Source: Alnus glutinosa
Taxonomy: Eukaryota > Streptophyta > Magnoliopsida > Fagales > Betulaceae
NCBI RefSeq assembly: GCF_958979055.1
Contig: NC_084896.1
Span: forward strand, 3,472,001-3,536,000
Length of the DNA: 64,000 bases
Reading direction: 5' to 3'
Part shown: positions 24,166 to 36,131 of the stretch, piece by piece
Layout of the letters: every line of letters starts with the position of its first letter
Position numbering within the stretch: the first letter of the stretch is position 1
The notes under the pieces: generated by a model
Database searches by the model: none
What the model was told of the DNA's origin: nothing
The model's input: only the letters and a program-made list of their open reading frames with translations
Made by a program: the position numbers and the translations under genes

Positions 24166-24450
24166 TATGAAGTTCACGTGTACGATCTTTATGCGATTAT
24201 TATAAAATCGAGATGTTGTGGCTCTCCCAAAATCATAATAATCATGCTGTAATTCATGAACATCTAATACATCTTTATGAGGTTCATGCGTGTAATCCTG
24301 ATGTAATTATCATTTAAATTTGGGATGCTGTGACTCCCCAAAATCATAATGATAATTACGTGTGTGTGTAATCTTGATGCAATTGTCATTCAAAATTGGG
24401 ATGCTGTGGCTCTCCCAAAATTATCATGATAATTGCTACTTCATTAACAT
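24166..24450. repeat. Imperfect tandem repeat of about 100 bp in the copia leader
   Basis: Three diverged units follow one another, each containing a version of 'gat-taatcttgatgc-aattatcat-aaaattgggatgctgtggctctcccaaaatcat'. They lie between the primer-binding site and the gag remnant of the copia element, in its untranslated leader. Confidence 0.65.
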
Positions 24451-24836
24451 CTAACAACTTTATAGATGCCCCCTTAATAGCCCCAGGAATATAACAAACC
24501 AATACCTAAATGGGGTAAACAACATTTTTCAAGGTGCAAGCAGATGAGCTCCCAGGAAAGTGAGGGGGGTCACACCGGACACACTTAAATCCCAAGACTT
24601 TCCTTGCCAGAACTTTCCCCGACATTGCATTCTTAGATATTACTGTAAACACACCAGTATATATGGTATTGTTAATTATTCTTAGGTCTAGGCATCAAGC
24701 AATTTATATTTAAACAATATAAATTCAACAATTAAAAATATATTCCTCAATTCATGTATTAAATAAACAATAATTTTAATACACAGTACTGTAAATAATA
24801 AAGGGAATAAAACCTTAATGTGAAAGCATAAAACCA

Positions 24837-24907
24837 GGCTTAGCTCAATGGTTTGAAGCTTGTCACTTTATGGACATGAAGGTCCCAAGTTCGAACCCCA
24901 TATGAGC
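24837..24907 (+). other. tRNA-like segment with A and B boxes (SINE head or relic)
   Basis: The segment has tagctcaatgg (24841-24851), a good RNA polymerase III A box, and gttcgaaccc (24889-24898), a good B box, about 38 bases apart. Its ends (ggcttag and atgagcc) could form an acceptor stem with six of seven pairs. The T-arm stem does not pair and the anticodon loop has eight bases, so it is not a working tRNA gene. It may be the head of a tRNA-derived SINE inserted in the copia leader, on the opposite strand to the element. Confidence 0.4.
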
Positions 24908-26009
24908 CAAATCTTTTATTTTATTTAAATGCTACTGTAATGGGCTGCTATATTGGGTTGGGTTTCTGGGTCACAAGACTCCAAATGGGCTACTGTATTT
25001 GGGCAATTGGGTCAACCCACTTAATCGGGTCAGGCCTCTGGGTCTATGTATAGTGCTGGCCCAAACTAGGTCAGCCCACTTAAATGGCCCAAAACTGCAT
25101 GGGTTTTAAAAAACCCTACCCGAAAAATATATCAAACCCAAAAACTTTAATGGGTCGAAACCCTACCCAGTCACCAACCAACCCGACCCGTAATGTTCCA
25201 GATGGGTTGAAAACCCTAAAAATGGAACCCTAGCCGCCACCCCTTTATGAAAATACCCATATCAAGATTACAACAACTCAAAATTAGGCAGTATATCACA
25301 ATACACAGAATAATGATAAAACAAAAAGTAGTTATATCAAATTTATGGGTTTTCACAAACAGTACGTGAACAACAAATATTCACAAATTAATCGCTAATA
25401 CGTTTCTATCATGTCACAAAAGACGAAATATTGCTCAAACAAAGTGAACAATACCAAATAGAATATACTTGATTCAATATTGATAACCAATAAAAAATAC
25501 TTGATTCAATATTGATAACGCATAGTAAAATTATACGCTAAGCAAAATAGCACAGAGGATGGCTCTGATACCACATGTTAGAAATAATCAACATATTTAT
25601 TTAATCTAACATGCGCAGCGGAAAACGAATAAAACAGGATTCAGGCTTACCTCTAGCCATATTTGCTCAAGCTATTCCACGATCCATCTGAAGAACAAGA
25701 AAAGATTATTTGAGGGATCTTCTAACCTATGCCTATTGCTTGATGGCTGTACTGATGGTGTACATAGGCACTCTATTTATAGGCTAGGTTAGGGACCCTC
25801 AAATGGTAAACACCGAATTGTTTCCTTCCATCAAAGAAACAATATTGTTAATTGATTTTTAAAATCAATTAACCGATTCCATATTTACGGTAATCTAAAT
25901 TAATAGAAATAATCATAATACCGTATATGTTTATTAAAAAATAATAAACATAGCAAACACCGTAAATGTGATATAAAGGCCACAACAAAAAAATGAATAT
26001 TACAACACA

Positions 26010-28916
26010 TCCATCTGGGTTAAATACTTAAGGAACCTGAAGGCAACCAAGAGAAGTTTGAGCAAGGAGTCCTGAAGGGTGATTGGTGGCTCAATAAGAT
26101 AGATGGAAATGAAGATAGCAGGCCACAATAAGCTCACAGGACATCAACAACAAACATGACTGCTCCTGCAACTTCAAGAATTTGAGAATGTAAATTTCTA
26201 ATCTAGAAATGTGAGATTGAAGAATGATCACTAGATACTGTTGTTAATCAGATGTTTATAATTCTGTACTTAGATTATGAGAAATATGACAAACTATTGG
26301 AAATGGAAAGAGAATCAAATTCTGTACAAGTACTGACTGCCATAAGAGTTAGAATATGGCACTCCTTCCATTACTGTGAGAGGCATTAAGAAGTTCTAAA
26401 TCCCCTGGAGGGAGAAGCAAGATACTGTAGTTGAAGTACCACTACTGCAAAGGTCTCCCAAGTTTGTAAACACTTGGAACACTAAATGTGTCTGTCAAGT
26501 TTTAGGCATACAGAATAAAGGCACGAAAGATCTTTAGCTGTAGTAACACCAATGATCTCATGAATCACTGCCACTAATTAATGAACAAGACAAATTATAT
26601 GGTAGGACTCTCACCAGAAAATTTTCAAACTTTTGTCATTCATATGCAATGGTTAACCTGCCCTTCCTAATAAAATACTAGGAGGGCCTCATTGTTTGAA
26701 GCAATAGCTGGGAATGCAAATTCCTCAGCAGAAAACCATTGATAAGGAAGCTATCCACCTAACATTAGGAAATGGTTTATCTCAACTGTAGGTGCAAATT
26801 GAAGTGTAGACTCAACGAACAGACGCATACAAGGAGTTAAAAATAGTCAGAGACTTTCTCGATACTTAAATTAAGAAAGGTAAATGATGAACTGAGAAAG
26901 AGAGGTGAATGTTCCTAGAAATAATGCAATTGGGGTCTAAATCTTATTTATATTTCTTTCCTAGTTTTTATAGAATAAATTAAGAACTGAATTGGAAACA
27001 AATCGGGTACTACAATTTTTACTGTGAGCCCCTAAAAACTCAGGAAGGGGGTTTACATGAATGCCACATAACACAGCATAGCATGGATGAAAGAATTAAG
27101 CAACAAAATTTGACAGGTTGATTTTATTGTTTGGTGGCTGATGTGATAAGTGTCACATGGATTATTACATTAGTTTATAAAGAAAATTATAATAAAATCT
27201 ATAAGTACCCTAGCACAAGTCAACTGATTTTTTTTTTTTTTTAAAAAAATAAATAAATAAAAGAGGAAGTGAGGAACCCTGGCCTAATTCTGACTGGATG
27301 GGCAGCAAAAGTAAAATAAATTATTAGACAAAGCTGCCAAACAAATTAGGTGAAAGTATAAAGCATGCAGTTCTTAGCATAAAATTAAATAAACAAAATA
27401 TTTTCAAGTGTTTTATATTAAATGGAGTAGGTTATGAAAGACCTAGAATCTTTGTTAAAATATTATTAGTACGAATAAATCTTTTACTAAATCTCAAACT
27501 TATCCTAGGAAGGTTAAACCAATCCTGCTGTCATCCCTATTTAATATGATAATCCAATCATTCTATTATCCAAAAAGGCAAAAAAATCAAAGCTCCAACT
27601 AAATCCAAGTGAGCAAAATTAAGAATAAAGTTCTCCAACCAAAGACAAAAAGTTATATATATATATATAAAGAAAAAAAAAAAAAAAGTGATGGATGCTA
27701 TTTGTTGATACAAGGACCAAGCATCAAGGCCTAGTTTTCAATGCAATAACCTCGCGGGAGAGTTAAAGGTCAGAGTGGCACAACGATGGTGATAGAAAAT
27801 CACCTCCGAAGTTAGTAGAAGATTTGAGAAATAAGGTAGGAAGAATTTCAATATAGGTAAATCAATAACGAAAGAGTGAGCAAGTTGAAAAAAAAAAAAA
27901 AGGTACATACCTAGCTCGTTCGTCTTCCTCACCTTTTATAGGGTTTAATTGTCATGAGTTAGTAAACGAGCCATCTAAAGCAAGTGTCGTCGCCAGGAGA
28001 TCATCTATTATGGCCACCGGCTTTATTTTCTTTTGTGATTGCCCTTTTTTTGAGAAACGGTCATTAACGGCTATCTTTCTTTTGAGAAATACTAGGTTTT
28101 TTAAGACATTTTTAAAAAATTTGATTTCAAATTGATGTATCATTCTCCTGTCACCTTACGCTTTTATTTATTAAAACAATAAATTTGAAACCAAATTTTT
28201 GAAAAAAAAAAAAAATGGGATACCTAACATTTCTCCTTTTTCATGGTTTGTTGACACAGTTACTTGCCTTTTTCGTGATTTCATTAATTTCTTTAATTTT
28301 TGTTTTTTTAAGTATTAATGTCTTTAATTAATTTGTACCTTATTTGGGGCAGCACTCTCTACCTTCTCTTGGTGGGCTTGAATCATTAAGGGGGTAGGGT
28401 ATATTCTCATGTGGCTGTCCTTTTGTGAGACTGGGTCCCATTGCCAAGATCGACTGATCGAGCTTCAGGCCCACCGTCCGTTTTGACTGGGCCAGTCATT
28501 ACATTATTATTCCTATATTCTCCTTGGTTGTCTTCAAACATAATTTTTCTATATTATTTATTTATTTTTATATAGATCTTTCTATATTCGTTCTTATTTG
28601 TTAGATTTCTTTCCTATTTTCTTTTCGCACAATACATGAGCAATGCTAAAAGGAAGATTCATGTCTTTTTTTTTTTTCTTTTTTCTTTTTTTTGTATATA
28701 TATATTCTCAAAATTAACGTACTTTTTAAAAATTAATATTGGATCAGAGTCTTCAATTCAAATTTTATCTCCATAATTCACTTATTACTTCAATTGAAAT
28801 ATTTCACGTAATGAAATAAAAAAATAATACTTTACGACTTATGTACAACTCGTGTACAATTTTATTTTATTTTTTTAAATTAACAATTTGATATGTTTTC
28901 CTACATGTGGATCTTA
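26010..28916. other. Gene-poor intergenic DNA
   Basis: No gene recognised. The sequence joined across the copia insertion (before 19472 and after 26010) is slightly less AT-rich and may be an older decayed element, but I found no domain. A (TA) run lies at 27655-27670 and several A or T runs are present. Confidence 0.4.
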
Positions 28917-29100
28917 CGAATAATTCTACATGTACATTAAGTGTCCATCAAGTGTCTATAAAAAAATGATGTGTCTTTTAAAATCACCATTAGACGTGTG
29001 ATTGATCAAATGATGATTTTGATCAAATGGTAATTTTAAAAGTCACCTCATTTTTTGAGGGACATTTGATGGACACTTAATGTACTCCTAGAATTACTCG
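28917..29100. mobile_element. Foldback MITE of 184 bp
   Basis: The two halves are inverted copies. The left arm cga-taattct-tacattaagtgtcc is matched on the other strand by the right arm ending ggacacttaatgtactcctagaattactcg, and pairing continues inward for about 75 bases. There is no coding capacity. Most of it is repeated once more in the tandem duplication that follows. Confidence 0.7.
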
Positions 29101-29604
29101 AATCCTAGATAAAAGAAATGATTTTTGCACATCTCTTGTACATCATTTTTCAAAATCAACTGTTTGATTTGTAGGACCGACAATGATCCACATGTAGGTC
29201 TCGCAGATCAAATGGTTGATTTAGAAAAGTGATGTACAAAAGGTGTACAAGTGATGTGCATGTAACATATTTTTCCATCAAGTGTCTATAAAAAAATGAT
29301 GTGTCTTTTAAAATCACCATTAGACGTGTGATTGATCAAATGATGATTTTGATCAAATGGTAATTTTAAAAGTCACCTCATTTTTTGAGGGACATTTGAT
29401 GGACACTTAATGTACTCCTAGAATTACTCGAATCCTAGATAAAAGAAATGATTTTTGCACATCTCTTGTACATCATTTTTCAAAATCAACTGTTTGATTT
29501 GTAGGACCGACAATGATCCACATGTAGGTCCCACAAATCAAATGGTTGATTTAGAAAAGTGATGTACAAAAAGTGTACAAGTGATGTGCATGTAACATAT
29601 TTTT
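28945..29604. repeat. 330-bp tandem duplication of foldback sequence
   Basis: Units 28945-29274 and 29275-29604 are direct repeats with very few differences (for example ctcgcag and cccacaa). Each unit holds most of one foldback MITE plus a second inverted repeat with arms around gcacatcacttgtaca and gtacaagtgatgtgc. Confidence 0.92.
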
Positions 29605-30621
29605 CCCACATATCAAATTGTTGATTAAAAAAATAATAAAAATTCTTAGAGCTGTACATAAGTTATAAACGTATCATATTTCAATAATACGTTTACAATT
29701 TTTATACACCATCTTTTCAAACTAACTGTTAGATCTATTTTTTTTACATGTGAGTCTTGCATATCTAACAGTTTATTTTTTTAAAAAAAAAATAAAAAAA
29801 AAATGTTGAAATTGTACAAATATTATAAATGTATCATATCTTTTCACGTAATAAGTCTTATTAATTCACTTTTTATTTCAATATAAATATTTTACATGCC
29901 GAGTGGTTTAGGTCTACACATAAACTAGTATTAATGATTTTTTAAATAATTATAAATTTATCATTTTTTATTAACTTAAATTTGTTTTTTTTTTGTTTTT
30001 TCCTATTTCTTGGGAAAAAGAAAAAAAGACCTCTTTGTCAGTCGACAGGTGGCAAGTGGAACAGTTGCAACCATACGATCGTAAAGAAGATTTTGAAGTG
30101 GACACATAACCTAAGGTCCTAAATGACAGGCTAACAGCAACCTTTTTTACCGCTGAAGCCAAATGGTCTCATCCAATGAAGTCGTCCCTAATTTATTGGC
30201 CAAAGGGCCACGTAACCAAAAAAACGTACGAGATACTCTCTCTGGCAGCCCCACGTGTCGTGCAAATACGGGCCGACCAAAGTAAAGTGAATTTGGACTC
30301 TGGTGCTCGTACCGAAACCTTTTTTCTCGAGTCTCCCAAACCGCCCCACGTGTCCCAAAAACACATAACTGAACTGCTGGCCACCACTCTGTCCCTCCCC
30401 TAAGGCCGCGTTTGCTTCAATCATTTTGATTTCGGTGGGGGGTTATTTTTTGGAAAGGAATAGGAAATAACGTGGAAAACATGTTTGTTCATACGGAAAT
30501 TATAATATAAAAAAAATGGTCCTTATGTTTGTTTATATTTATATTTTTTTGTCTTTCATTTTCTTTTATCAAGAAAATATATTATCTAATATTCTTGCTC
30601 ATTAAGGTTAGGTTTATTAAC
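29605..30621. other. Intergenic DNA without a recognised gene
   Basis: AT-rich sequence with diverged foldback pieces at 29690-29850. A less AT-rich stretch at 30020-30410 has several cacgtg-like hexamers (ccacgtg at 30208, 30250 and 30346) but no conserved coding frame. Confidence 0.35.
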
Positions 30622-30932
30622 GGTCTATTTGGATTTGTGATTTTAAAAAATAAGATTTAAAATAACAATTTTAAATGAGCGATTTTAAAAAGTAATTTTT
30701 AAAGCGCAATTAAGCGTTTGATAAAATTACAATTTTACCTTTAAAATTACAAATTAACCTTTAAAATTTATGCGTTTTCAAAAAAGCATCATCTTACATG
30801 GGATTTGAAAAGACAAATTTTCTACGTTTTCAAATCACAATTTTTAAAAATGCTGTTCCCAAACGATTTATGTTATGCGATTTGATTTAAAATTGCACTT
30901 ACTGTCTATGAAATCGCAATCTCAAACGCACC
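30622..30932. mobile_element. MITE of 311 bp flanked by TTAAC
   Basis: The terminal inverted repeats are ggtctatttggatttgtgat on the left and, read inverted, ggtgcgtttgagattgcgat on the right. The same five bases ttaac flank both ends (30617-30621 and 30933-30937). It has no coding capacity. A truncated relative lies at 31035-31210 and another runs off the window end at about 63850. Confidence 0.75.
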
Positions 30933-31401
30933 TTAACTCATATTCACATAGGCGCAATGATACATAAGACAATTTAGAGCAAATTAGGTAAGACTATATA
31001 ACTAACGATTTTTTGAATCGTTACAAATGTTATTAAGAGTTTGTTTGGCTTTGCAATTTAAAAAAAAATAACAATTTCAAAAAGTACGATTTAAAAACGC
31101 TACTCAAAACACAAAAACGATTTTCACATTCATAATACATCAACATACTTTTTTTTAAATAAAAAATAAAAAAACATAATTTAAAACACATTAACAATCA
31201 CTTTTCACCTTTTTGAATAATGACATTTGGTCCCATTTTAACTTTCAAAAAAAAAAAAAAAAAAAAAACTTCAAACTATTTCATTTTATCTAATTTTTAA
31301 CTTTTTTTTTTATAAGGTCAAAAAGTGGGGATTGAAAAAGGAAATCAAACATGCCTTACGTTTCCCACACTGCTTAGAATTGAAACACACCCATCGATCC
31401 C

Positions 31402-31437
31402 CTCTCTCTCTCATCTATATATCTCTCTCTCTCTCTC
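31402..31437 (+). promoter_or_regulatory. CT-rich tract upstream of the EF-hand gene
   Basis: Two runs of CT dinucleotides separated by atctatata, about 220 bases before the start codon. Pyrimidine-rich tracts of this kind are common in plant core promoters and 5' leaders. A TATA-like ctatatat lies within it. Confidence 0.45.
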
Positions 31438-31652
31438 ATAGTTAAGGCCAATATTGAAGATCCATTGAAGAAGCAAAGGCAGCCTCTTATCATCACCCCC
31501 CAAAGCAAGTCTTCTCGGTACTTTAACTCGTGTCTGACTCACGAGACGCAGAGCCAAAGCACATACAAAACAACTGATCACAAGACTCACAAGAAAGCAG
31601 AGGCTCCTGCCTAATCCCACTGAAAAAAAAAAGGGAGAAAAATCACCGAATT

Positions 31653-34600
31653 ATGGAGACTCCAACGAAGAAGAAAAGCGTAGAGCACGGACAGGTTATG
31701 GACGGTTCGGATATAATGGAGTTGGTTGGGAACGAGGCGGTGTTTAGCAACTTCGTGGACCATAAGTTCCAGGAGCTCGATAGGGATAGAGATGGTAAGC
31801 TCTCTGTGAAGGAACTTCAGCCTGCTGTTGCTGATATCGGTGCTGCTTTGGGTTTGCCTGCTCAGGGCACTTCTCCTGATTCCGATCACATTTATTCTGA
31901 GGTTTGTCTCTCATTTCTCTTACTCCGGTCTTTTTCATTCTTTTACTCGAGAGTCATCACTATTCACTAGTAAAAAGATAAAATAAGCTAAACACTGTTT
32001 TTTACTTGCATTTTGTCGCGATTACATGACAGTTATATAGCAGTTTAAGCAGAGTAATCTTCATGATTTTGCTTTTGCTTTTGCTTCTTCTGCTAAAAGG
32101 TTTAGTCTTTTAACACCATTGTTGTTAGGTGGAGATGCTAAATTAATTAGAACTCAAAAGTAAACAAGAAGGATTAATTTAATTATGCCTCTGGCCCTCT
32201 AGACTCTAGTTTTGGCAAAGGCTTTGCACTCTTTTGTGCACGTACACTCATAGAGAAGCTGCAAATAAAAGTTTCCATTATTAATTTGAGCAAATTGAGA
32301 AAGGAAGCATGGGGTCTCTTGTTCTTTTCTTTTTATCTTTTGTGCTTTGAAATAAAAAAAAATAGGTAGTGGGTTGGTTGTGGCCCTTAAGAAAACAATC
32401 ATGAGGTAGGGTTCCTCACCCCTTATAATAATAGAGTTGGGTATTGTTTGCGATAATGATTGAAATTATATTTTTATTTTATAACTATTTTACAATGATG
32501 TTATGAAAATACTTACCAATCAATATTAGATTAATCTTTATTAAAAAATAAATAAAAATAAAGATTAGTTGGAATTGGCACGTTAATTACTATTATACAT
32601 AGTTTTAAACATTAGTCATTGTTAAATATTATTTAATCCTTGAAATAGAAGGTGAACAGCTAAAAAAGTTTGACCATGTTAATTAGATATCACTTATTCT
32701 AAAATTATAAAAAAAAAAAAAAAACAAAAAATAGTTCATTAATAATCAATCAACCGAAGCCATTTCATTTCATTTTTCTAAAATTTTATTTTGTTTTATC
32801 TAATTGTCTATATGTTCTCATGTCAAAATAATTTAGCAACATATTCATCATGTGGTGTTATATAAATGTTAATTATGTGGCAACATATACACCACATTCT
32901 CACTAAATAAAACAAAATAAAAATTTAAACATAAAATGATTCTTAAAAAGTTTGAGAATCCTATTCCTGAAAAATAAACATATTTATCACTCGTGTTTAT
33001 CTACAAGCTGGCGGTGATATTTGTCAGCTTTTTTGTGATAAAGTTGATGCCTTTTGTTTTTAGTCTTTTGAAAATTATTTTTGTTAGAGATAATTAATAA
33101 AAAAAGTAAAGTTCTTGTTGTCTCGGGAAAGAAAGGGATGAGAACTCCAAACCACCTTGCGCAGAAGATAAGGTTTCACGAATTAATGCTTTTGACTTTT
33201 AGAGCTCTTGATTAGGTTTTGATAGTATTCTATTTAAGTTCAACCACGCACTCCATTATCCTCAATAAATTAAAGAGTTATTATTATTATTATTATTCCG
33301 TTTGTGTTCATCCTTCCATCTCCGTCTTTGAGTTTGTGTTTTAGGGATTACGGATTAGGGATCGTCTATAATTATTTGTTCAAATTTAAGAAAATTTAGG
33401 TAAGAGATTGTGAGAGATCACTTCTGAAACTCACTTGATCAAATAAAAATTGGGTTGTTTAACCATTTATTCAGTCAGGTAGATTCATAAATAGTCTCTC
33501 AGAATCACCTGCCTGAAATATCTCAAATTCGGACAAATAATTATAGACTATCACACACTCTTATATCTCTAGCCGCCGGCACCGCCAAAAAAGAAAAAAG
33601 AAAAAGAGAGAGAAATGTTTTGTACCAAACACATCTTTAAAAAAGAATACGTTTTATTGGTGAACTAAGTTTCAAGAGGGTGATGAATGAACTTGCCTTC
33701 TTGGGGCAATCCACATATATATATATATGCTGGGAAAACAATTTTCAACGTTTCCATATATAGATAGCTCGAGAAACATCCAGCCTATGATTCAATTTTG
33801 TCGGTCTAATGTGGGACTTTGCTTTTCAGTTGGGCTTCTCTTTTCCATCTTCCTTTTGTTCTTTTTCTATCGTTTTCTGTGAGGAATCTTGTGCCGCATG
33901 CTGTTGAAAATTACACCTTTTCTTAGACTATACTATTACATTAATATGTAAATAATGTTTATTAATCATTTTTAAAGGGTGTTTGTTGTTTTTTTTATTA
34001 TTTAAAAAATTATTTTGATGTGGCATAAAAACAAAAATAGGTTTGCGTTTTAGAATATTTGTTAATGTTTTGAGTAATACCATATACTAAACCCGGCCCC
34101 ATCATCCCGCCTAATTTTATTGGACTGATGTGACAGTGCCCATCAGTCTTTAGATCAACTATTATTAAAAAAAAAGAAGTAAATAAATAAAATAAAATCT
34201 AAGTGCTTCAAACACTAACAGTTCAAACCTAGTGAAGCTCATGATTAAGTATTCAAAATAGAGGTGGCCTTGTTATTTTTGCATCTGCTGTGAACAACCT
34301 TGTATATGTTATTCAGGTCTTGAATGAATTCACACATGGCAAACAAGAAACAGTGAACAAGACTGAGTTCAAAGAGGTTCTTTCGGACATTCTGTTAGGC
34401 ATGGCTGCTGGGTTGAAGCGAGATCCTGTTGTGATTCTCCGGATTGATGGAGAAGACCTGCTTGAATTTATCACGGGACCAACTTTTGAAGCAGATATTT
34501 TGTCCACATTTTCGCAGATAGACTCAAATGATGGATCATCCCTCCGTGACTATATAATTAAGGCTTTGGAAAAACTTAGCGTGGATCAAGGGATGCCCCC

Positions 34601-35516
34601 TTCTTCGGATTCTTGGGTAATTGATTCTTTCGCAATCGGTCTGACGTGACATACCGTTAATTAATTATCCATTTTCTAGGTTCTTTTTTTCTTGTGCAGG
34701 TTATGGAGAACATTGTGCAGCCAGTATTGCAATCCTGTCCTATCCATGATTCGGACAAGCCGGTCTCTCAAGAAACATTCTTGTTGGAGTTCAAGAAAGT
34801 AGCTGAGTGTGTAGCTCAACATCTCAAAGAGCAGCCTGTGATTGTTGCCCACACTGAAAACACCTTTGATGGAAGTGGCGTTAAGAGATTATTATCCAAC
34901 AAGTTTGAATTAGACAAGGTTTGTTTATACCATGTATAAACAATTTTCCAATATTGTTTTGACATAAAATTCCTAATGGGAACTGCATAATTCAATCTAT
35001 TGTGTAATGCAGATATTCAATACAGCTCTAGAGAGTGTGCCAAAGGATCGTACAGGAAAATTGTCCAAGGATTATCTGCGAGTGGCGCTGGATTCTGTTG
35101 CCCCATCGGCTGGTCTACCTCCAGTTGGTGCTGTTGAAGAGGTATATATATGCTGCTATCTCACAGCTAGCTTACACTTATCTTCAGTTCCCAAATGACC
35201 ATTGAATTTCAAACTGCTTAAACTTTTGAAATAAGCAGTGATTTAACATAATATGAGAACAGATGTCGTGAGTTTGTAATGATGTATTTAGTGTTAAAAT
35301 ATACAGATAGACAAGATTGTACGGGATGTGTTTAAGATGATGGACGCAGATGCCGTGAAGATGGTTAAAGAAGACGAGTTCAAGAAAGTATTGTCTGGAA
35401 TCCTGGGGAGTATCATGTTGCAACTAGAGAGCAACCCCATTTCAGTTTCTACAAATTCAGTCGTGCACCAGCCCGCTGCCTCTTCTTCTACACTTTTGCA
35501 GCCATCCTCCGAGTAA
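31653..35516 (+). CDS. SCS: EF-hand calcium-binding protein, SCS-like
   Basis: Five exons join in phase 0 throughout: 31653-31901, 34317-34616, 34700-34918, 35013-35141 and 35307-35516, giving 368 residues. A canonical EF-hand loop, DRDRDGKLSVKE, occupies residues 43-54 with acidic residues at positions 1, 3, 5 and 12 and the central Gly. A second loop, about DSNDGSSLRDY, is degenerate. The rest consists of helical repeats such as LLGMAAGLKRDPVVILRIDG, ending in a Ser-rich tail. The family matches Arabidopsis At4g38810, the SnRK2-interacting calcium sensor, which binds SnRK2 kinases and inhibits them in a calcium-dependent way; that function is inferred. The only classical EF hand sits in exon 1, separated by a 2.4-kb intron, which fits the known Arabidopsis isoforms with and without it. 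Splice sites are all GT-AG. Confidence 0.9.
31902..34316 (+). other. Large first intron of the EF-hand gene
   Basis: A 2415-base intron with no exon-like frame. It is AT-rich with an (ATT) run at 33276-33297 and several A runs. An alternative promoter could lie in its last part, but no definite TATA box was identified. Confidence 0.6.
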
Positions 35517-35527
35517 TACAGCACGGC

Positions 35528-35531
<4 letters not shown>

Positions 35532-35565
<34 letters not shown>
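35532..35565. repeat. (TA)n microsatellite in the EF-hand gene 3' region
   Basis: About 16 TA units begin 16 bases after the stop codon, so they probably lie in the 3' UTR of the EF-hand gene. Confidence 0.9.
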
Positions 35566-35567
<2 letters not shown>

Positions 35568-36131
35568 GGCTCAAAAGAAGAACAATAGAATTTTGTTAGG
35601 ATAATGATTACTAGCATAATTAAGTTTGTGTATTGTGCCGTTTAATGGAGTATATATAAAAGATACCCCTTTTACCGTTAGGTTGTGTAATGATTATTAC
35701 TAGCTACCAAGAATTAGTTGTCAGTAGAGATATCCATCCCTACTTTCATTATGCTAATCGATTGGTTTATCTCAGCTTTATATATAACATATAGATAATT
35801 CATGTTATTTTATTTATTTTTTTGTTAAAATATTAATTAAAATTTTAAAATAAATGATAATTTAGAGAAGATGGCTGTTCATTTATTGTACGGAGATGAA
35901 CAAAAGATGGAAACCAAACATTTGTGGCAAGCTCAACTAACCATTTTTTTTTTTTTGGTTCATTTTTATTTTAGTAATGCTACATATTACATCTTCATCT
36001 CTCGTTTGATCGGAGGTGGGTTCGGCCACCCCAGACCAACCAGTCAGAGGGTGGCCGACCTTGGGGGAGGTTCGACCAACCCAGATCGGCCAGTCTAGGC
36101 TAGTCGAACCCACCCCATGGCCCCTTGGGGG
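35566..36131. repeat. MITE-like sequence and left half of GGCCACCCC repeat, copy 2
   Basis: From about 35815 the sequence resembles 43395-43490 (aaatgataatttagagaagat and gtacggagatg-acaaa). From 36003 it becomes the GC-rich GGCCACCCC repeat, which is cut at 36131 by a hAT element and resumes at 42300. Confidence 0.6.

Larger units (their letters stand above)
19477..26004 (-). mobile_element. Ty1/copia LTR retrotransposon, coding region decayed
   Basis: LTRs of 429 bp lie at 19477-19905 and 25576-26004 and differ at about four positions. The target duplication ACACA is perfect (19472-19476 and 26005-26009). The orientation is minus: a tRNA-Met primer-binding site (tggtatcagagcc) abuts the right LTR and a purine tract (gtgggagaa) abuts the left one. 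Copia identity comes from remnants: a reverse-transcriptase VIFLVLYVDI segment at about 21118-21155, where the catalytic YVDD has become YVDI, and a GHIKKDC half of the gag zinc knuckle near 23100. No frame longer than about 70 residues survives. Identical LTRs around a decayed interior suggest it was copied from an already defective parent. Confidence 0.9.

Noticed and set aside
24837..24907. A functional tRNA gene
   Set aside because: The T-arm stem does not pair and the anticodon loop is too long, although A and B boxes are good.
28945..29604. CRISPR-like or satellite array
   Set aside because: There are only two units, made of foldback elements; no short regular repeats with unique spacers.
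30176..30424. Overlapping frames of 60-80 residues on both strands
   Set aside because: No domain, no codon pattern and no splice context; they arise because this patch is less AT-rich.
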